From assembly GCF_017741935.1 (NCBI RefSeq), contig NZ_JAGHMH010000013.1:124001-188000 (forward strand): a stretch of DNA of 64,000 nucleotides. The letters run 5' to 3'. A program made the translations under genes and the position numbers. The notes under the pieces are model-generated. The model was not told the origin of the DNA, searched no databases, and worked only from the letters and a program-made list of their open reading frames with translations. This DNA comes from Rhizobium sp. 16-449-1b. GTDB taxonomy: Bacteria > Pseudomonadota > Alphaproteobacteria > Rhizobiales > Rhizobiaceae. Shown here one piece after another: positions 18,368-26,908 of the stretch (positions are counted from its first letter, which is position 1; the number at the start of each line of letters is the position of its first letter).

Positions 18368-19251
18368 CAGCCACCCCTCTCTTCGGTGCGGATGATCCGC
18401 GACAAGTACCAGACGATGAACGCCGCCATGATCAGGAACAGGATCGATGCGATGGCTGCGCCATATCCAAACCGGTACGAGAAGATCGACTGTTCGAACA
18501 TCTGGTAGGCAAGCACCGACGAGGAACCGAACGGACCGCCGCGTGTCATCACCGACACCATGTCGAAGGAGCGAAGCGCGCCGACGACGGTGACCGCAAT
18601 CGCGATGAAGGAGACCTGCGTGAGCTGCGGAAGGACGATGTGCCAGAGCATGCTCCATCCCCGCGCGCCATCAACACGTCCTGCCCCGATCAACTCCTCG
18701 CTGAGATTATTGAGGCCGGCGAGGTAGAGGACCATGCAGAAGGTGACCTGAGGCCAGAGCGCCGCGATCACGATCGCGAATGTCACGAAGTGCTCATCCG
18801 AAAGCACCGCGGGCGCGACGGCTCCGAATGCCTTGAATATCAACGCCAGAAGTCCGAACTCCGGTGTGTAGACCCAGGTGAAGACCACACCGACGGTGAC
18901 GGATGCGAGCACCAGCGGGATGAAGAACAGCGACTTCAGGAAGCGCATGCCGCGGATCTTCTGATTGACGAGCAGCGCGATGGCGAGCCCGAGCGGCGGT
19001 GCTGCCATGAACATGACGAGCCAGATCAGATTGTTCTTCAGCGACGTATAGAACTGCGGATCGTTGTAGAGCTCCAGATAGTTGCCGAAGCCAATCCAGG
19101 TCATCGGCCCCATTCCGTCCCAGTCGTGCAGGCTGATCCACAGACTGCGGACGGCCGACAGAAGAATGACCGTGAAAAACAGAATAATCGCGGGAGCGAT
19201 CAGCAAAGTGGGGGTGAGCCACCATCGCTGGCGGCGCCATAACATCAACAT
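18367..19251 (-). CDS. Carbohydrate ABC permease, MalF type
   Basis: 294 residues, six membrane segments, with the EAA loop GAGRVDGARGWSMLWHIVLPQL. It begins with a short cytoplasmic tail (MLMLWRRQRWW), typical of CUT1 MalF/UgpA proteins without the large periplasmic insert. Second gene of the operon, 69 bp after the binding protein with a hairpin between them, and overlapping the MalG-type permease by one base. Confidence 0.9.
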   Translation of the reverse strand: MLMLWRRQRWWLTPTLLIAPAIILFFTVILLSAVRSLWISLHDWDGMGPMTWIGFGNYLELYNDPQFYTSLKNNLIWLVMFMAAPPLGLAIALLVNQKIRGMRFLKSLFFIPLVLASVTVGVVFTWVYTPEFGLLALIFKAFGAVAPAVLSDEHFVTFAIVIAALWPQVTFCMVLYLAGLNNLSEELIGAGRVDGARGWSMLWHIVLPQLTQVSFIAIAVTVVGALRSFDMVSVMTRGGPFGSSSVLAYQMFEQSIFSYRFGYGAAIASILFLIMAAFIVWYLSRIIRTEERGG

Positions 19252-19275
19252 TGTTCAGAACCTCTGGAGGAAGTG

Positions 19276-19303
19276 AGGGAGCGGAACCGCAACTCCGCCC
19301 CCT
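19276..19303 (-). other. Intercistronic hairpin after the binding-protein gene
   Basis: Ten-base arms (AGGGAGCGGA and TCCGCCCCCT) with a single mismatch and an 8-nt loop, 17 bp past the stop codon of the binding-protein gene and before the first permease. No clear T-run follows, so stabilisation of the upstream message is more likely than full termination. Confidence 0.55.
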
Positions 19304-19320
19304 GGTCGTCGGGAGGAGAA

Positions 19321-20595
19321 CTAGATCTTGTAGATACGCTTGCGGGTGCCTTCGAGGCGCTGCAGGATCGCCTGGCGACGATCGGGCTTGGCCATGAATT
19401 CCTGGAAGCCGACGAGACCAGCCTGCGCCATATCAGGATCGCTGTCGCGGTCGTAATATTGCGAGGTTCCCTTGACCTGCTTCAAGGATTCCACTGCCGC
19501 GTTGACCAGCGGATCCTTGCTTGGCGGCAGGTCGTTGCGCGGCGGCACGTTGCCGCCGGGCTCCAGATAGGTGGCAAGGTTTTCCGGCTTGTAGAAATAA
19601 GCCAGGAACTCGCGCGCGCCCTGCTTGTTTTTGCCATTCGTCGGTATGTGCACCGAATTGAGCGAGAACTCCTCGAAGCGAGGGACGTTGGCATCCAGCG
19701 TCGGGAACGGCGCGAAGGTGAGCTGAGGCAAATCGGCCTCGGTGAAGGCTGCCCGCAGGAAGGCGCCGAGGTTCATCATCCCGGCCTTCTTCTGGGCGAG
19801 CAAGGCCGCGGCCTCCTGCCAGCCGAACGAGGTGTGGTTCTGCGTGAACACCTCGTTCTTGATCATGGCTTCCCACTGATCGAAGACAGGGGTCAGCGCC
19901 GGATCGAGATAGCTCATCTGGCCGTCCATCAAGGCCATGTGCTTGTCGAGACCGTTGATGCGAAGGTTCATCTGATCGAACCAGCCGGCGGCGGGCCAAA
20001 GTTCCTTCGTCCCCATTGCAACAGGCGTCAGGCCGGCAGCCTTCGCCTTGTCGCAATAGGCCGAGAACTCCTCGGCCGAGGTCGGCATCGTCAGACCATT
20101 CTGTTCGAACACGTCCTTGCGATAGAACATGCCCCAGAGTGTGCCGCCGGTCGGCAGGCCGTATTGCTTGTTGTCGACGGTAACGGCACCGGCGCTCGCA
20201 CCGAGCACATCCTTGTACTTTTCCTTCTCGAAGAGATCAGAGATGTCGTCGAAGAGGCCGCGCTTGACGAAGGCGCGCATGCGGTTGCCGGAAAACCAGA
20301 AGCAGACGTCGGGGGCGCCGGCCGTCAGATAATTGCGGATCGCGGTCTTGTGGGCCTCGTGGTCCATATTGTTGACCACGACCTTGGTGCCTGCCTGCTT
20401 GCCGAAATCCTCGGCGATCTTCTTCAGCGCTTCGAGCGCCTTGCCGTTGCTTTCAGCGGAAATCACATTGACTTCCTGAGCCTGCGCAATTGCTGGGATC
20501 GGGAAGCTGCCTGCCATCGCAGCCACGGATGCCAGTCCTGTTCCCTTCAGAAAGGTTCGGCGCGTGGTCGATGAAAAATGCTTGGAAAATGCCAT
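19321..20595 (-). CDS. Extracellular carbohydrate-binding protein, family 1 (MalE-like)
   Basis: 424 residues from MAFSKHF, preceded by GGGAGGAATT; an in-frame start 37 codons earlier would sit in the promoter region and is rejected. The N-terminus holds a twin-arginine export signal, TRRTFLKG, then a hydrophobic stretch ending in AIAQA. The mature part is a cluster B/SBP_bac_1 protein (DVCFWFSGNRMRAFVKRG, YGLPTGGTLWGMFYRKD). Tat export suggests folding before export. It is the first gene of the galactoside operon and would give the importer its specificity. Confidence 0.9.
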   Translation of the reverse strand: MAFSKHFSSTTRRTFLKGTGLASVAAMAGSFPIPAIAQAQEVNVISAESNGKALEALKKIAEDFGKQAGTKVVVNNMDHEAHKTAIRNYLTAGAPDVCFWFSGNRMRAFVKRGLFDDISDLFEKEKYKDVLGASAGAVTVDNKQYGLPTGGTLWGMFYRKDVFEQNGLTMPTSAEEFSAYCDKAKAAGLTPVAMGTKELWPAAGWFDQMNLRINGLDKHMALMDGQMSYLDPALTPVFDQWEAMIKNEVFTQNHTSFGWQEAAALLAQKKAGMMNLGAFLRAAFTEADLPQLTFAPFPTLDANVPRFEEFSLNSVHIPTNGKNKQGAREFLAYFYKPENLATYLEPGGNVPPRNDLPPSKDPLVNAAVESLKQVKGTSQYYDRDSDPDMAQAGLVGFQEFMAKPDRRQAILQRLEGTRKRIYKI

Positions 20596-20738
20596 TGAAT
20601 TCCTCCCAGTTGAACTGATCAACACGCCCCGGCGGCCGTCCTCCACAACGAGACACCGGGTATTCAACGTGCCGACCACATCATTCCGAGTTGATCGACG
20701 GGGCAAATTTATGCATAGATCATCCAGCGTCGCAATAG

Positions 20739-20755
20739 TTAATTTACAAAATTAA
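20739..20755. promoter_or_regulatory. AT-rich dyad, candidate ROK operator
   Basis: TTAATTT and AAATTAA flank a 3-bp centre ACA, directly before the ribosome binding site of the ROK regulator gene. NagC/Mlc-type ROK repressors bind AT-rich dyads of this kind. The site lies in the 172-bp spacer shared with the divergent binding-protein gene and could give autoregulation. Confidence 0.5.
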
Positions 20756-20767
20756 GGAACTCGCATC

Positions 20768-21943
20768 GTGAAGCTCAAGGGCGACCCGACAACGACCAGA
20801 GCCCTCAATCGCCGCCTGATCCTCAATCTTTTGCGGCAGGAGGGGCCGAGAAGCCGCGCCGAATTGGCGACCTTGTCGGGCCTCAGCCCGGCTGCTGTGA
20901 CCTTCGTGGTCGCCGATCTTGTCGAGGAAGGCATCGTCAAGGAGGGCGAGGCGATTTCGGGCATGACCGGCCGCCGGCCAATTCCTGTCCAGATCGACTA
21001 TGACCACGGCATCGCGATCGGGTTTAAATTGATGCTTGGGGCCGTGGAGTGTGTGGCGACGGATCTCGCAACGAACCCGATCGCGACCATGCGACTGGGG
21101 CTCGGAGACCATGCGCCCGACGCTATCGCGGATGTCCTGGCCAGAGCCGTGCCCAGGCTTGTCGCGCTTGCCCAGCGTCCTGAGGCGACGCTTGCCGGTA
21201 TTGGCATCTCGATGCCTGGGGTCATCAGCAATGATCAGACGTCGTGCGTCCGAAGCAATCGTTTCGACTGGAACGACGTGCCGCTCGCCCAGATGCTTGC
21301 AGAGCGCGTCAGCGTACCGGTCTGGCTCGAGGACGACACCAATGCCTACGCAATTGCGCAACAATTGTTTGGTCTGGGTCGTCAACACAGGAATATGGCG
21401 GTGCTGGCGGTCGGTGTCGGCATCGCCTGCGCGCAGATCATTGAAGGCAAGCTGTACCGCGGGGCCAATGGCGCGGCCGGCAAGATGGGTCATACCCTTT
21501 TCGAGCCGAATGGCAGACCGTGCGAATGCGGCAAGCGCGGATGTCTTATGGCCTACCACTCCGAAGCGGCGGTCGTGCAGCGTTGGCGCGAGGCGACTGG
21601 AGGGCGCGACAAAGGGCCGACGGAGTTGCGTAGCGCGCTCGCCGCGGAAGACCCGGTGGTCGTGGGCTTGGTCGAGGAGGCTGGCCGGTGCATCGGAACC
21701 GCATTGGCCAATATCACAAACGTCACGGATCCGGAGGTCGTTGTTGCTGGTGGAGAGGCCGTCTCGCTCGGGGAGCATTTTCTGCGTCCCCTTCGAAAAG
21801 CGCTCGCCGACGGTGCTTTCCGAGCACCGCCTCCCCTTCTACTGGATTGGAAGGACAATTCCTGGGCGCGGGGCGCTGCGGCTCTCGTCACTCAACGCAT
21901 GTTCGATTTTGAACTGTCCGGAGGGGTGACCGGCAGACATTGA
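20768..21943 (+). CDS. ROK-family transcriptional regulator (NagC/XylR type)
   Basis: 391 residues from a GTG start with AAGGAA 8 nt before it. N-terminal winged helix about residues 14-62 (RSRAELATLSGLSPAAVTFVV), then a ROK sugar-kinase-like domain. The zinc site is complete: His242 in KMGHTLFE and Cys252, Cys254 and Cys259 in PCECGKRGC. It is divergent from the galactoside operon and most likely its repressor, released by a sugar ligand in the ROK pocket. The DNA-binding domain shows it is a regulator rather than a ROK sugar kinase. Confidence 0.92.
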   Translation: MKLKGDPTTTRALNRRLILNLLRQEGPRSRAELATLSGLSPAAVTFVVADLVEEGIVKEGEAISGMTGRRPIPVQIDYDHGIAIGFKLMLGAVECVATDLATNPIATMRLGLGDHAPDAIADVLARAVPRLVALAQRPEATLAGIGISMPGVISNDQTSCVRSNRFDWNDVPLAQMLAERVSVPVWLEDDTNAYAIAQQLFGLGRQHRNMAVLAVGVGIACAQIIEGKLYRGANGAAGKMGHTLFEPNGRPCECGKRGCLMAYHSEAAVVQRWREATGGRDKGPTELRSALAAEDPVVVGLVEEAGRCIGTALANITNVTDPEVVVAGGEAVSLGEHFLRPLRKALADGAFRAPPPLLLDWKDNSWARGAAALVTQRMFDFELSGGVTGRH

Positions 21944-22044
21944 GGCTCTCGCAACGAATTTAGAAGGATAGGGCTGCAACGCAGCCACGCTGCACACAAC
22001 TCGACGAATGAATACCAGCTAACCGCGACTAAAGCTGCCTAGCG

Positions 22045-22923
22045 CTAAGCTTCACTCACCGCAGCCAGCAGCCAGTCGCGAAATGCGCGTACCACGGGCC
22101 TTGCCTCGTTGCGCTGGGGGTAGACGAGGAAGTGGTTGGCCTCGGTCAACGCCACTGCCCGGCCGGCGAACGGCTGAACGAGACGACCGCTCGACAGTTC
22201 GCGCTCGGCGAGTTTGACGGCCTCGAGGCATACGCCCATGCCATCAGCCGCTGCCGCGATCGCCATGAAGCTACGATCGAAGCGAAGCGCGGGCTGTCGC
22301 GGCATGGCGGATCCGTTGGCATGAAACCAGTCCGACCAGCTTACATTCTTGATCATGCTGCGGATCAGCGGCACGCGATGCAAATCCTCGACCGTTTCAA
22401 GCTGTCGCGCCATTTCAGGTGTGCACATCGGCTGGACCTCCACCGGGCCAAGCGAATGGATGACCAGCCCCTCGTGGTGATCGTTTAGACCATAGACGAT
22501 ATCGACGTCGAACTGGTCCTGGGCGAAGTGCACGGGCTTCGTGTCCGCCGAGATCGTCACCTCGAAACCCGGATTGTCGATCAGAAACCTGTTGAGGCGC
22601 GGCGCCAGCCACTGCGCCGCGAAGCTCGGGGATGAATGCAGGCGCAGCACCAGCGACTGGCGAGCGGATAGCGTCTCCATCGCGCCGCGCAGTAACGCCA
22701 TGGCCTCGACGACGGGTCGCTGGAACATCAGCCCATCGGCGGTCAGTCGCAACTCACCGTGGCTGCGGTCAAAGAGAAGCGTGCCGATCTCTCGCTCCAG
22801 CTTGGTGATCGCATGGCTGACGGCGCTGGGCGAGAGGTTCAGATCCTTGGCGGCGAGCTTGAATGAGAGATGCCGCGCCGCAGCCTCGAAAGCCGGCAGC
22901 CCGCCGATTGGAATCCGCTTCAT
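22045..22923 (-). CDS. LysR-family regulator, GcvA-like, beside the glucose dehydrogenase
   Basis: 292 residues from MKRIPIGG. Helix-turn-helix about residues 8-50 (LAAKDLNLSPSAVSHAITKLE), followed by a LysR substrate-binding domain. Sequence style (LPAFEAAARHLSFKLAAKDL) places it in the GcvA group. It is divergent from the PQQ glucose dehydrogenase gene, with a 237-bp spacer, so it probably controls that gene, pqqA and itself. Effector unknown. The spacer contains AT-rich stretches (around 22965-23010), but I could not define a convincing LysR box. An in-frame start 18 codons earlier gives a leader without family support. Confidence 0.88.
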   Translation of the reverse strand: MKRIPIGGLPAFEAAARHLSFKLAAKDLNLSPSAVSHAITKLEREIGTLLFDRSHGELRLTADGLMFQRPVVEAMALLRGAMETLSARQSLVLRLHSSPSFAAQWLAPRLNRFLIDNPGFEVTISADTKPVHFAQDQFDVDIVYGLNDHHEGLVIHSLGPVEVQPMCTPEMARQLETVEDLHRVPLIRSMIKNVSWSDWFHANGSAMPRQPALRFDRSFMAIAAAADGMGVCLEAVKLAERELSSGRLVQPFAGRAVALTEANHFLVYPQRNEARPVVRAFRDWLLAAVSEA

Positions 22924-23160
22924 CAGTTGTCGATCCGTCCGTTTCGCAGTCGCGGCAGGGCTATGACATTTTGTCACCTTGCGAAAGCGAAATGAGAAAA
23001 TTTCACCCGGCCGGATATGTTTTCACCTGCGGCCATCATTGCTTGTCCAGACAATGTCAACGGCGCAAAACGCGGCGTCACTTTGACCCGCGTCAATTTG
23101 CGCGGGCCTTCCAATCACGCCGACCTTTGCCGCAAGGCATCGTCTTTCTGTGAGGCAATC

Positions 23161-25548
23161 TTGTTATCTAATAGAGGCGCGAAGATCGCGCAGATCATAT
23201 TCGGAGCGGTGTTATCGCTCCTGGGCTTGTACTTTGCCGCGAATGGCGGCTGGTTGGTGACCTTAGGCGGCACCTTCTATTATCTCATCGTCGGTCTCCT
23301 GATGGTCGCCAGCGGCGTCCAAGTGGCGCGCGCTCGCAATTCCGGCTTTGTCATCTATTTCGTGGCCTGGGCCCTGACGCTGGTTTGGAGCTTCGTCGAA
23401 TCCGGGCTCGACCCGTGGAAGCTCGAGGTACGCCTGTTTGCGCCAAGCGTTCTGCTTGCCGCCTTCCTGCTGCCGGGCCTTGGCCGTGGCGTGAAAGCCG
23501 CAAGCCCGCGTTTCTGGCGTGGCTTCCAGGCAGCGACGGGTGTCGTTGCCGTGCTCCTGGTGGGCGCGATCCTCTACGCCGCATATGGCCCCGCTTCGGG
23601 CGAGACCACGCAGATGACAGCCCAGGCTGCACCGATGCCCCCGACCGACTGGCAGCATTACGGCAATGACGCCGGCCAGAGCCGCTTTGCAGATCTGGCC
23701 CAGATCACGCCTGATAACGTCGGCAAGCTGCAGGTGGCCTGGAGCTCGCATTCGGGCGACCTGCCTGACGACATCGAAGTGCATCGCAAAGGCCGTGAAT
23801 ATCACTCAGAATCGACGCCTATCAAGGTCGGCAACACGCTCTACAGCTGCACGCCGCATTCCTGGGTCATTGCCACCGACGCCACGACCGGCAAGGTGAA
23901 ATGGACCTTCGATCCCAAGCTGCCGCGCACCAACCCGTACATCGTGTGCCGGGGCGTCAGCTACTACGAAGCCCCTCAGGCCGATACCTGCAAGACCCGC
24001 GTCTTCGCGCCGACCATGGACGGACGCATGTATGCGCTTGATGCCGAAAACGGCCAGATTTGCGAAGGCTTCGGCAACGGCGGCTTCATCGACCTCAAAG
24101 ACCAGACCGGCAAGGACGACAATGGCAAGTCCTGGGGCGGTGGCTGGCAGGTCTCGACCTCCACCCCGCTGGTCATGAACGACCGCCTTGTCGTCGGCAG
24201 CCGCGTCATCGACAACATGTCCACGGACGAGCCCTCGGGCGTCGTACGCGCCTTCGATCCGCTCGACGGACATCAGGTCTGGGCCTGGGACGTCGGCCGC
24301 TCGGAAGACGCCCTGCCCGGCCGCCTGCCGGAGGGTGAAGTCTACACCAAGGGCACGCCGAATGTCTGGGGCACCATCACCGGTGATGCCAAGCTGAACA
24401 TGGTGTATCTGGGTACCGGCAACGCCGCCCCGGATTATTACACCGCCTTCCGCCGTCCTTTTGACAACAAGTTCGGCACCTCGCTTGTCGCGCTTGATGT
24501 GACGACCGGTAAGCTGCGCTGGCACTATCAGCTCGTGCACAACGACATGTGGGACTTTGACGTGCCGGTTGGCCCGTCGCTCTTCGACATGCCCGACGGC
24601 ACGCCGGCCCTCATCCAGACCACCAAGATGGGCGAGGTCTTCATGTTCAACCGCGCGACAGGCGAGCCTTTGGTCGAGACCAAGGAAATGCCCTTCGCGC
24701 AGAACGGCGCCGCGCCGAACGTTCCAGTTTCACCCACCCAGCCGGTTCCGGTTGGCATGCCCTCGCTGGTCCCGGAAAAACTGACCGAGCAGGACATGTG
24801 GGGCGCGACGCCGATCGATCAGCTCGCATGCCGCATCGACTTCGCCCGTGCGCGCAGCGAAGGCATCTTCACGCCGATCGGCCCGACGCGTTCGATCGGC
24901 AACCCGGCCTTCGACGGCGTGACGGACTGGGGCGGCGCCTCGGTCGATCCGGTGAACAAGGTCATGTACGTCAACACGATGAACATGCCCTTCTATTTCC
25001 AGCTGGTCGACCGCAACACGCCTTATGGCAAGGAACTGCTGAAGCAGAAGAGCAGCGGTGGTGAGAACGCCCAGAAGCTCGATGTGCGCCTGCAGGAAAA
25101 CACGCCCTACCTGGCGACCCTGCGCGCATGGCTCAGCCCCTTCATGGTGCCTTGCGTCCCGCCGCCATGGGGCCAGATGGTGGCGATCGATCTGAAGACG
25201 CAGAAGGTGCTTTGGCGTAAAACGCTCGGCAATGCTCGCAAGAACAATGCCTTCGGTCTGACGCAGAACCTCCCGCTGCCCACAGGCACGCCGAACCTTG
25301 GCGGTTCGCTGGCAACCGCGGGCGGCCTGGTGTTCATCGGCGCAACCACGGATAACTACGTGCGCGCATTCGATGCCCACACAGGCAAGGAAGTCTGGCG
25401 CTACAGCCTGCCCGCGGGCGGACAGGCGAACCCGATGAGCTACGTGGGCGAGGATGGCCGACAATATGTCGTCATCACCGCTGGCGGCCATGGCGCGCTC
25501 GGCACGTCCTATGGCGACGAAACGATTGCGTTCGCCTTGCCGAAGTAA
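23161..25548 (+). CDS. gcd: Membrane-bound PQQ-dependent glucose dehydrogenase (quinoprotein)
   Basis: 795 residues from a TTG at 23161, with GTGAGG 6-11 nt before it; this gives the usual family length of about 796. The frame is open to an ATG at 23017, but the extra 48 residues are not family-like. Five membrane helices occupy about residues 8-140, then the periplasmic eight-bladed PQQ propeller starts at WQHYGNDAGQSRF. Family motifs include HSWVIATDATTGKVKW, DLWDFD-type HNDMWDFDVP, and the C-terminal YVVITAGGHG. The enzyme oxidises aldoses to lactones in the periplasm and passes electrons to ubiquinone. A pqqA gene follows 168 bp downstream, so enzyme and cofactor precursor are probably co-regulated. 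Quinate/shikimate dehydrogenase is a related alternative. Confidence 0.9.
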   Translation: MLSNRGAKIAQIIFGAVLSLLGLYFAANGGWLVTLGGTFYYLIVGLLMVASGVQVARARNSGFVIYFVAWALTLVWSFVESGLDPWKLEVRLFAPSVLLAAFLLPGLGRGVKAASPRFWRGFQAATGVVAVLLVGAILYAAYGPASGETTQMTAQAAPMPPTDWQHYGNDAGQSRFADLAQITPDNVGKLQVAWSSHSGDLPDDIEVHRKGREYHSESTPIKVGNTLYSCTPHSWVIATDATTGKVKWTFDPKLPRTNPYIVCRGVSYYEAPQADTCKTRVFAPTMDGRMYALDAENGQICEGFGNGGFIDLKDQTGKDDNGKSWGGGWQVSTSTPLVMNDRLVVGSRVIDNMSTDEPSGVVRAFDPLDGHQVWAWDVGRSEDALPGRLPEGEVYTKGTPNVWGTITGDAKLNMVYLGTGNAAPDYYTAFRRPFDNKFGTSLVALDVTTGKLRWHYQLVHNDMWDFDVPVGPSLFDMPDGTPALIQTTKMGEVFMFNRATGEPLVETKEMPFAQNGAAPNVPVSPTQPVPVGMPSLVPEKLTEQDMWGATPIDQLACRIDFARARSEGIFTPIGPTRSIGNPAFDGVTDWGGASVDPVNKVMYVNTMNMPFYFQLVDRNTPYGKELLKQKSSGGENAQKLDVRLQENTPYLATLRAWLSPFMVPCVPPPWGQMVAIDLKTQKVLWRKTLGNARKNNAFGLTQNLPLPTGTPNLGGSLATAGGLVFIGATTDNYVRAFDAHTGKEVWRYSLPAGGQANPMSYVGEDGRQYVVITAGGHGALGTSYGDETIAFALPK

Positions 25549-25563
25549 TCTCGAAAACCTCCG

Positions 25564-25587
25564 CCCGCTCGATCAACGTCGAGCGGG
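25564..25587 (+). other. Stem-loop after gcd
   Basis: Perfect 9-bp stem CCCGCTCGA / TCGAGCGGG with a 6-nt loop, 15 bp after the gcd stop codon. No T-run follows, so it is at best a weak terminator or an mRNA 3' barrier separating gcd from pqqA. Confidence 0.55.
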
Positions 25588-25624
25588 TAGATGTGCCTGT
25601 GCAATGAATGCATGTGCATGAACC

Positions 25625-25655
25625 GCTGCGGCAAGACAGATCGTCGTGCCGCAGC
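25625..25655 (+). other. Second stem-loop in the gcd-pqqA spacer
   Basis: Perfect 9-bp stem GCTGCGGCA / TGCCGCAGC with a 13-nt loop, 61 bp before the pqqA start, followed by ATCTTAACC. It could mark the 5' end of a separately processed pqqA message or act as a partial terminator. Confidence 0.5.
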
Positions 25656-25716
25656 ATCTTAACCACCGCTCTCAATATCGGCGGCGCCTGAAATCAAACA
25701 CGAAAGGAATACCACC

Positions 25717-25812
25717 ATGAAATGGTCTGCACCAAAGTTCATCGAAGTCAGCTGCGGAATGGAAATCAATCGCTACGCACCGGCTGATGGCGGTGAGCCA
25801 ATCCTGTTCTAA
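25717..25812 (+). CDS. pqqA: PqqA, peptide precursor of the cofactor PQQ
   Basis: 31 codons, easily missed by length filters. It begins MKWSAPKF, contains the invariant Glu-x-x-x-Tyr motif as MEINRY (Glu16 and Tyr20), and ends with PILF. In PQQ synthesis PqqE cross-links this Glu and Tyr, and the two residues become the PQQ skeleton. The opening MKW and the GMEI-Y core match PqqA peptides of Methylobacterium and rhizobia type. A good ribosome binding site (AAAGGAA) lies 7 nt before the ATG. It follows the PQQ-dependent dehydrogenase gene on the same strand. No pqqB, C, D or E is in the window, so the modifying enzymes must be elsewhere. This is either the only pqqA or an additional copy. Confidence 0.9.
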   Translation: MKWSAPKFIEVSCGMEINRYAPADGGEPILF

Positions 25813-25839
25813 GCAATTAGACATGCCATCTCGCTAAGT

Positions 25840-25895
25840 CTGCCGGCGACGGCGTTGCGCGTTTCGATGACTTGTATCGACGCCTCCGCCGGCAG
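25840..25895. terminator. Bidirectional terminator candidate between pqqA and purU
   Basis: Outer 9-bp stem CTGCCGGCG / CGCCGGCAG and inner 5-bp stem GGCGT / ACGCC, separated by a 2x2 internal loop, followed by CTTTC. It lies between two convergent genes. The T-run is weak, so it may need Rho. Confidence 0.55.
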
Positions 25896-25946
25896 CTTTC
25901 ACGGAAGCCGCGACCTGTTTCCCATCGACAACATGGCAGTCGTCGA

Positions 25947-26831
25947 TCAGCCCATGCGCTCGGACTTGTAAGAACCGGGGCTCGGCGGGAAGACGATGGT
26001 CTTGTTGCCGTTCATGAAGACGCGGTGGTGGATATGGGCATGCACCGCGCGGGCGAGCACCTGGCTCTCCACGTCCCGGCCGATCGAGACATAGTCGTCG
26101 GCGGATTGTGCATGTGTGATCCGGGCCACGTCCTGCTCGATGATCGGACCTTCGTCCAGATCTTCCGTGACATAATGTGCCGTCGCGCCGATCAGCTTCA
26201 CACCACGCTCGAAGGCCTGCTTGTAGGGATTGGCTCCCTTGAAGCTGGGCAGGAACGAGTGGTGGATGTTGATGATGCGGCCGGACATCTTCTTGCAGAC
26301 CGCGTCAGAAAGTACCTGCATGTAGCGGGCAAGCACGATCAGCTCCGCGCCGGAGGAGGTGACAATCTCCATCAGCCTCGCTTCAGCCTCAGGCTTGTTT
26401 TCCCTGGTCACCTTGATGTGGTGGAACGGGATGTCGTGGTTGACGATCACCTTCTGATAATCGAAATGATTTGACACGACACCAACGATGTCGATCGGCA
26501 AAGCGCCGATCTTCCAGCGGTAGAGCAGATCGTTGAGGCAATGCCCAAAGCGCGAGACCATGAGCAGCACCTTCATGCGCTCGTCGCTGTCATTGAACCG
26601 GTATGTCATCGCAAAAGCTTTGGCGACCGGACCAAAGCCTGATCTGATCTCCTCTTCCGAAACGTCTTCCTGTGACAGGAAGGTCAGGCGCATGAAGAAC
26701 AGACCGGTCTCCTGGTCATCGAACTGTGAGGAGTCGGAGATGTAGCAGCCCTTTTCGGCCAGATAGCCGGTGATGGCTGCGACGATGCCGCGGCTCGATT
26801 GACAGGAAACGGTCAGGACGTGACTTTTCAT
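25947..26831 (-). CDS. purU: Formyltetrahydrofolate deformylase PurU
   Basis: 294 residues. It hydrolyses 10-formyl-tetrahydrofolate to formate and tetrahydrofolate. N-terminal ACT domain (about 5-85, VLTVSCQSSRGIVAAITGYL), then a formyltransferase-fold domain with the conserved RIINIHHSFLPSFKGANPY stretch and the Asp-containing GPIIEQDVARITH. Length matches the family (about 280-295). It is the last gene of a ten-gene minus-strand operon led by a diiron oxygenase. PurU copies beside demethylase genes (glycine betaine, stachydrine) dispose of one-carbon units, and the same reading fits here. A second, housekeeping purU would be expected elsewhere. Confidence 0.93.
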   Translation of the reverse strand: MKSHVLTVSCQSSRGIVAAITGYLAEKGCYISDSSQFDDQETGLFFMRLTFLSQEDVSEEEIRSGFGPVAKAFAMTYRFNDSDERMKVLLMVSRFGHCLNDLLYRWKIGALPIDIVGVVSNHFDYQKVIVNHDIPFHHIKVTRENKPEAEARLMEIVTSSGAELIVLARYMQVLSDAVCKKMSGRIINIHHSFLPSFKGANPYKQAFERGVKLIGATAHYVTEDLDEGPIIEQDVARITHAQSADDYVSIGRDVESQVLARAVHAHIHHRVFMNGNKTIVFPPSPGSYKSERMG

Positions 26832-26908
26832 TGGTGGATCTCGTGGACAGGGATGTCAAAGTAGTGGCGTGGCCCTTCAGGCCAGCCAAGTGATGCATGA
26901 CGGCAAGT

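Noticed and set aside
20744..21778. 344-codon minus-strand frame opposite the ROK gene
   Set aside because: The ROK reading shows complete HTH and zinc motifs; this frame shows none.
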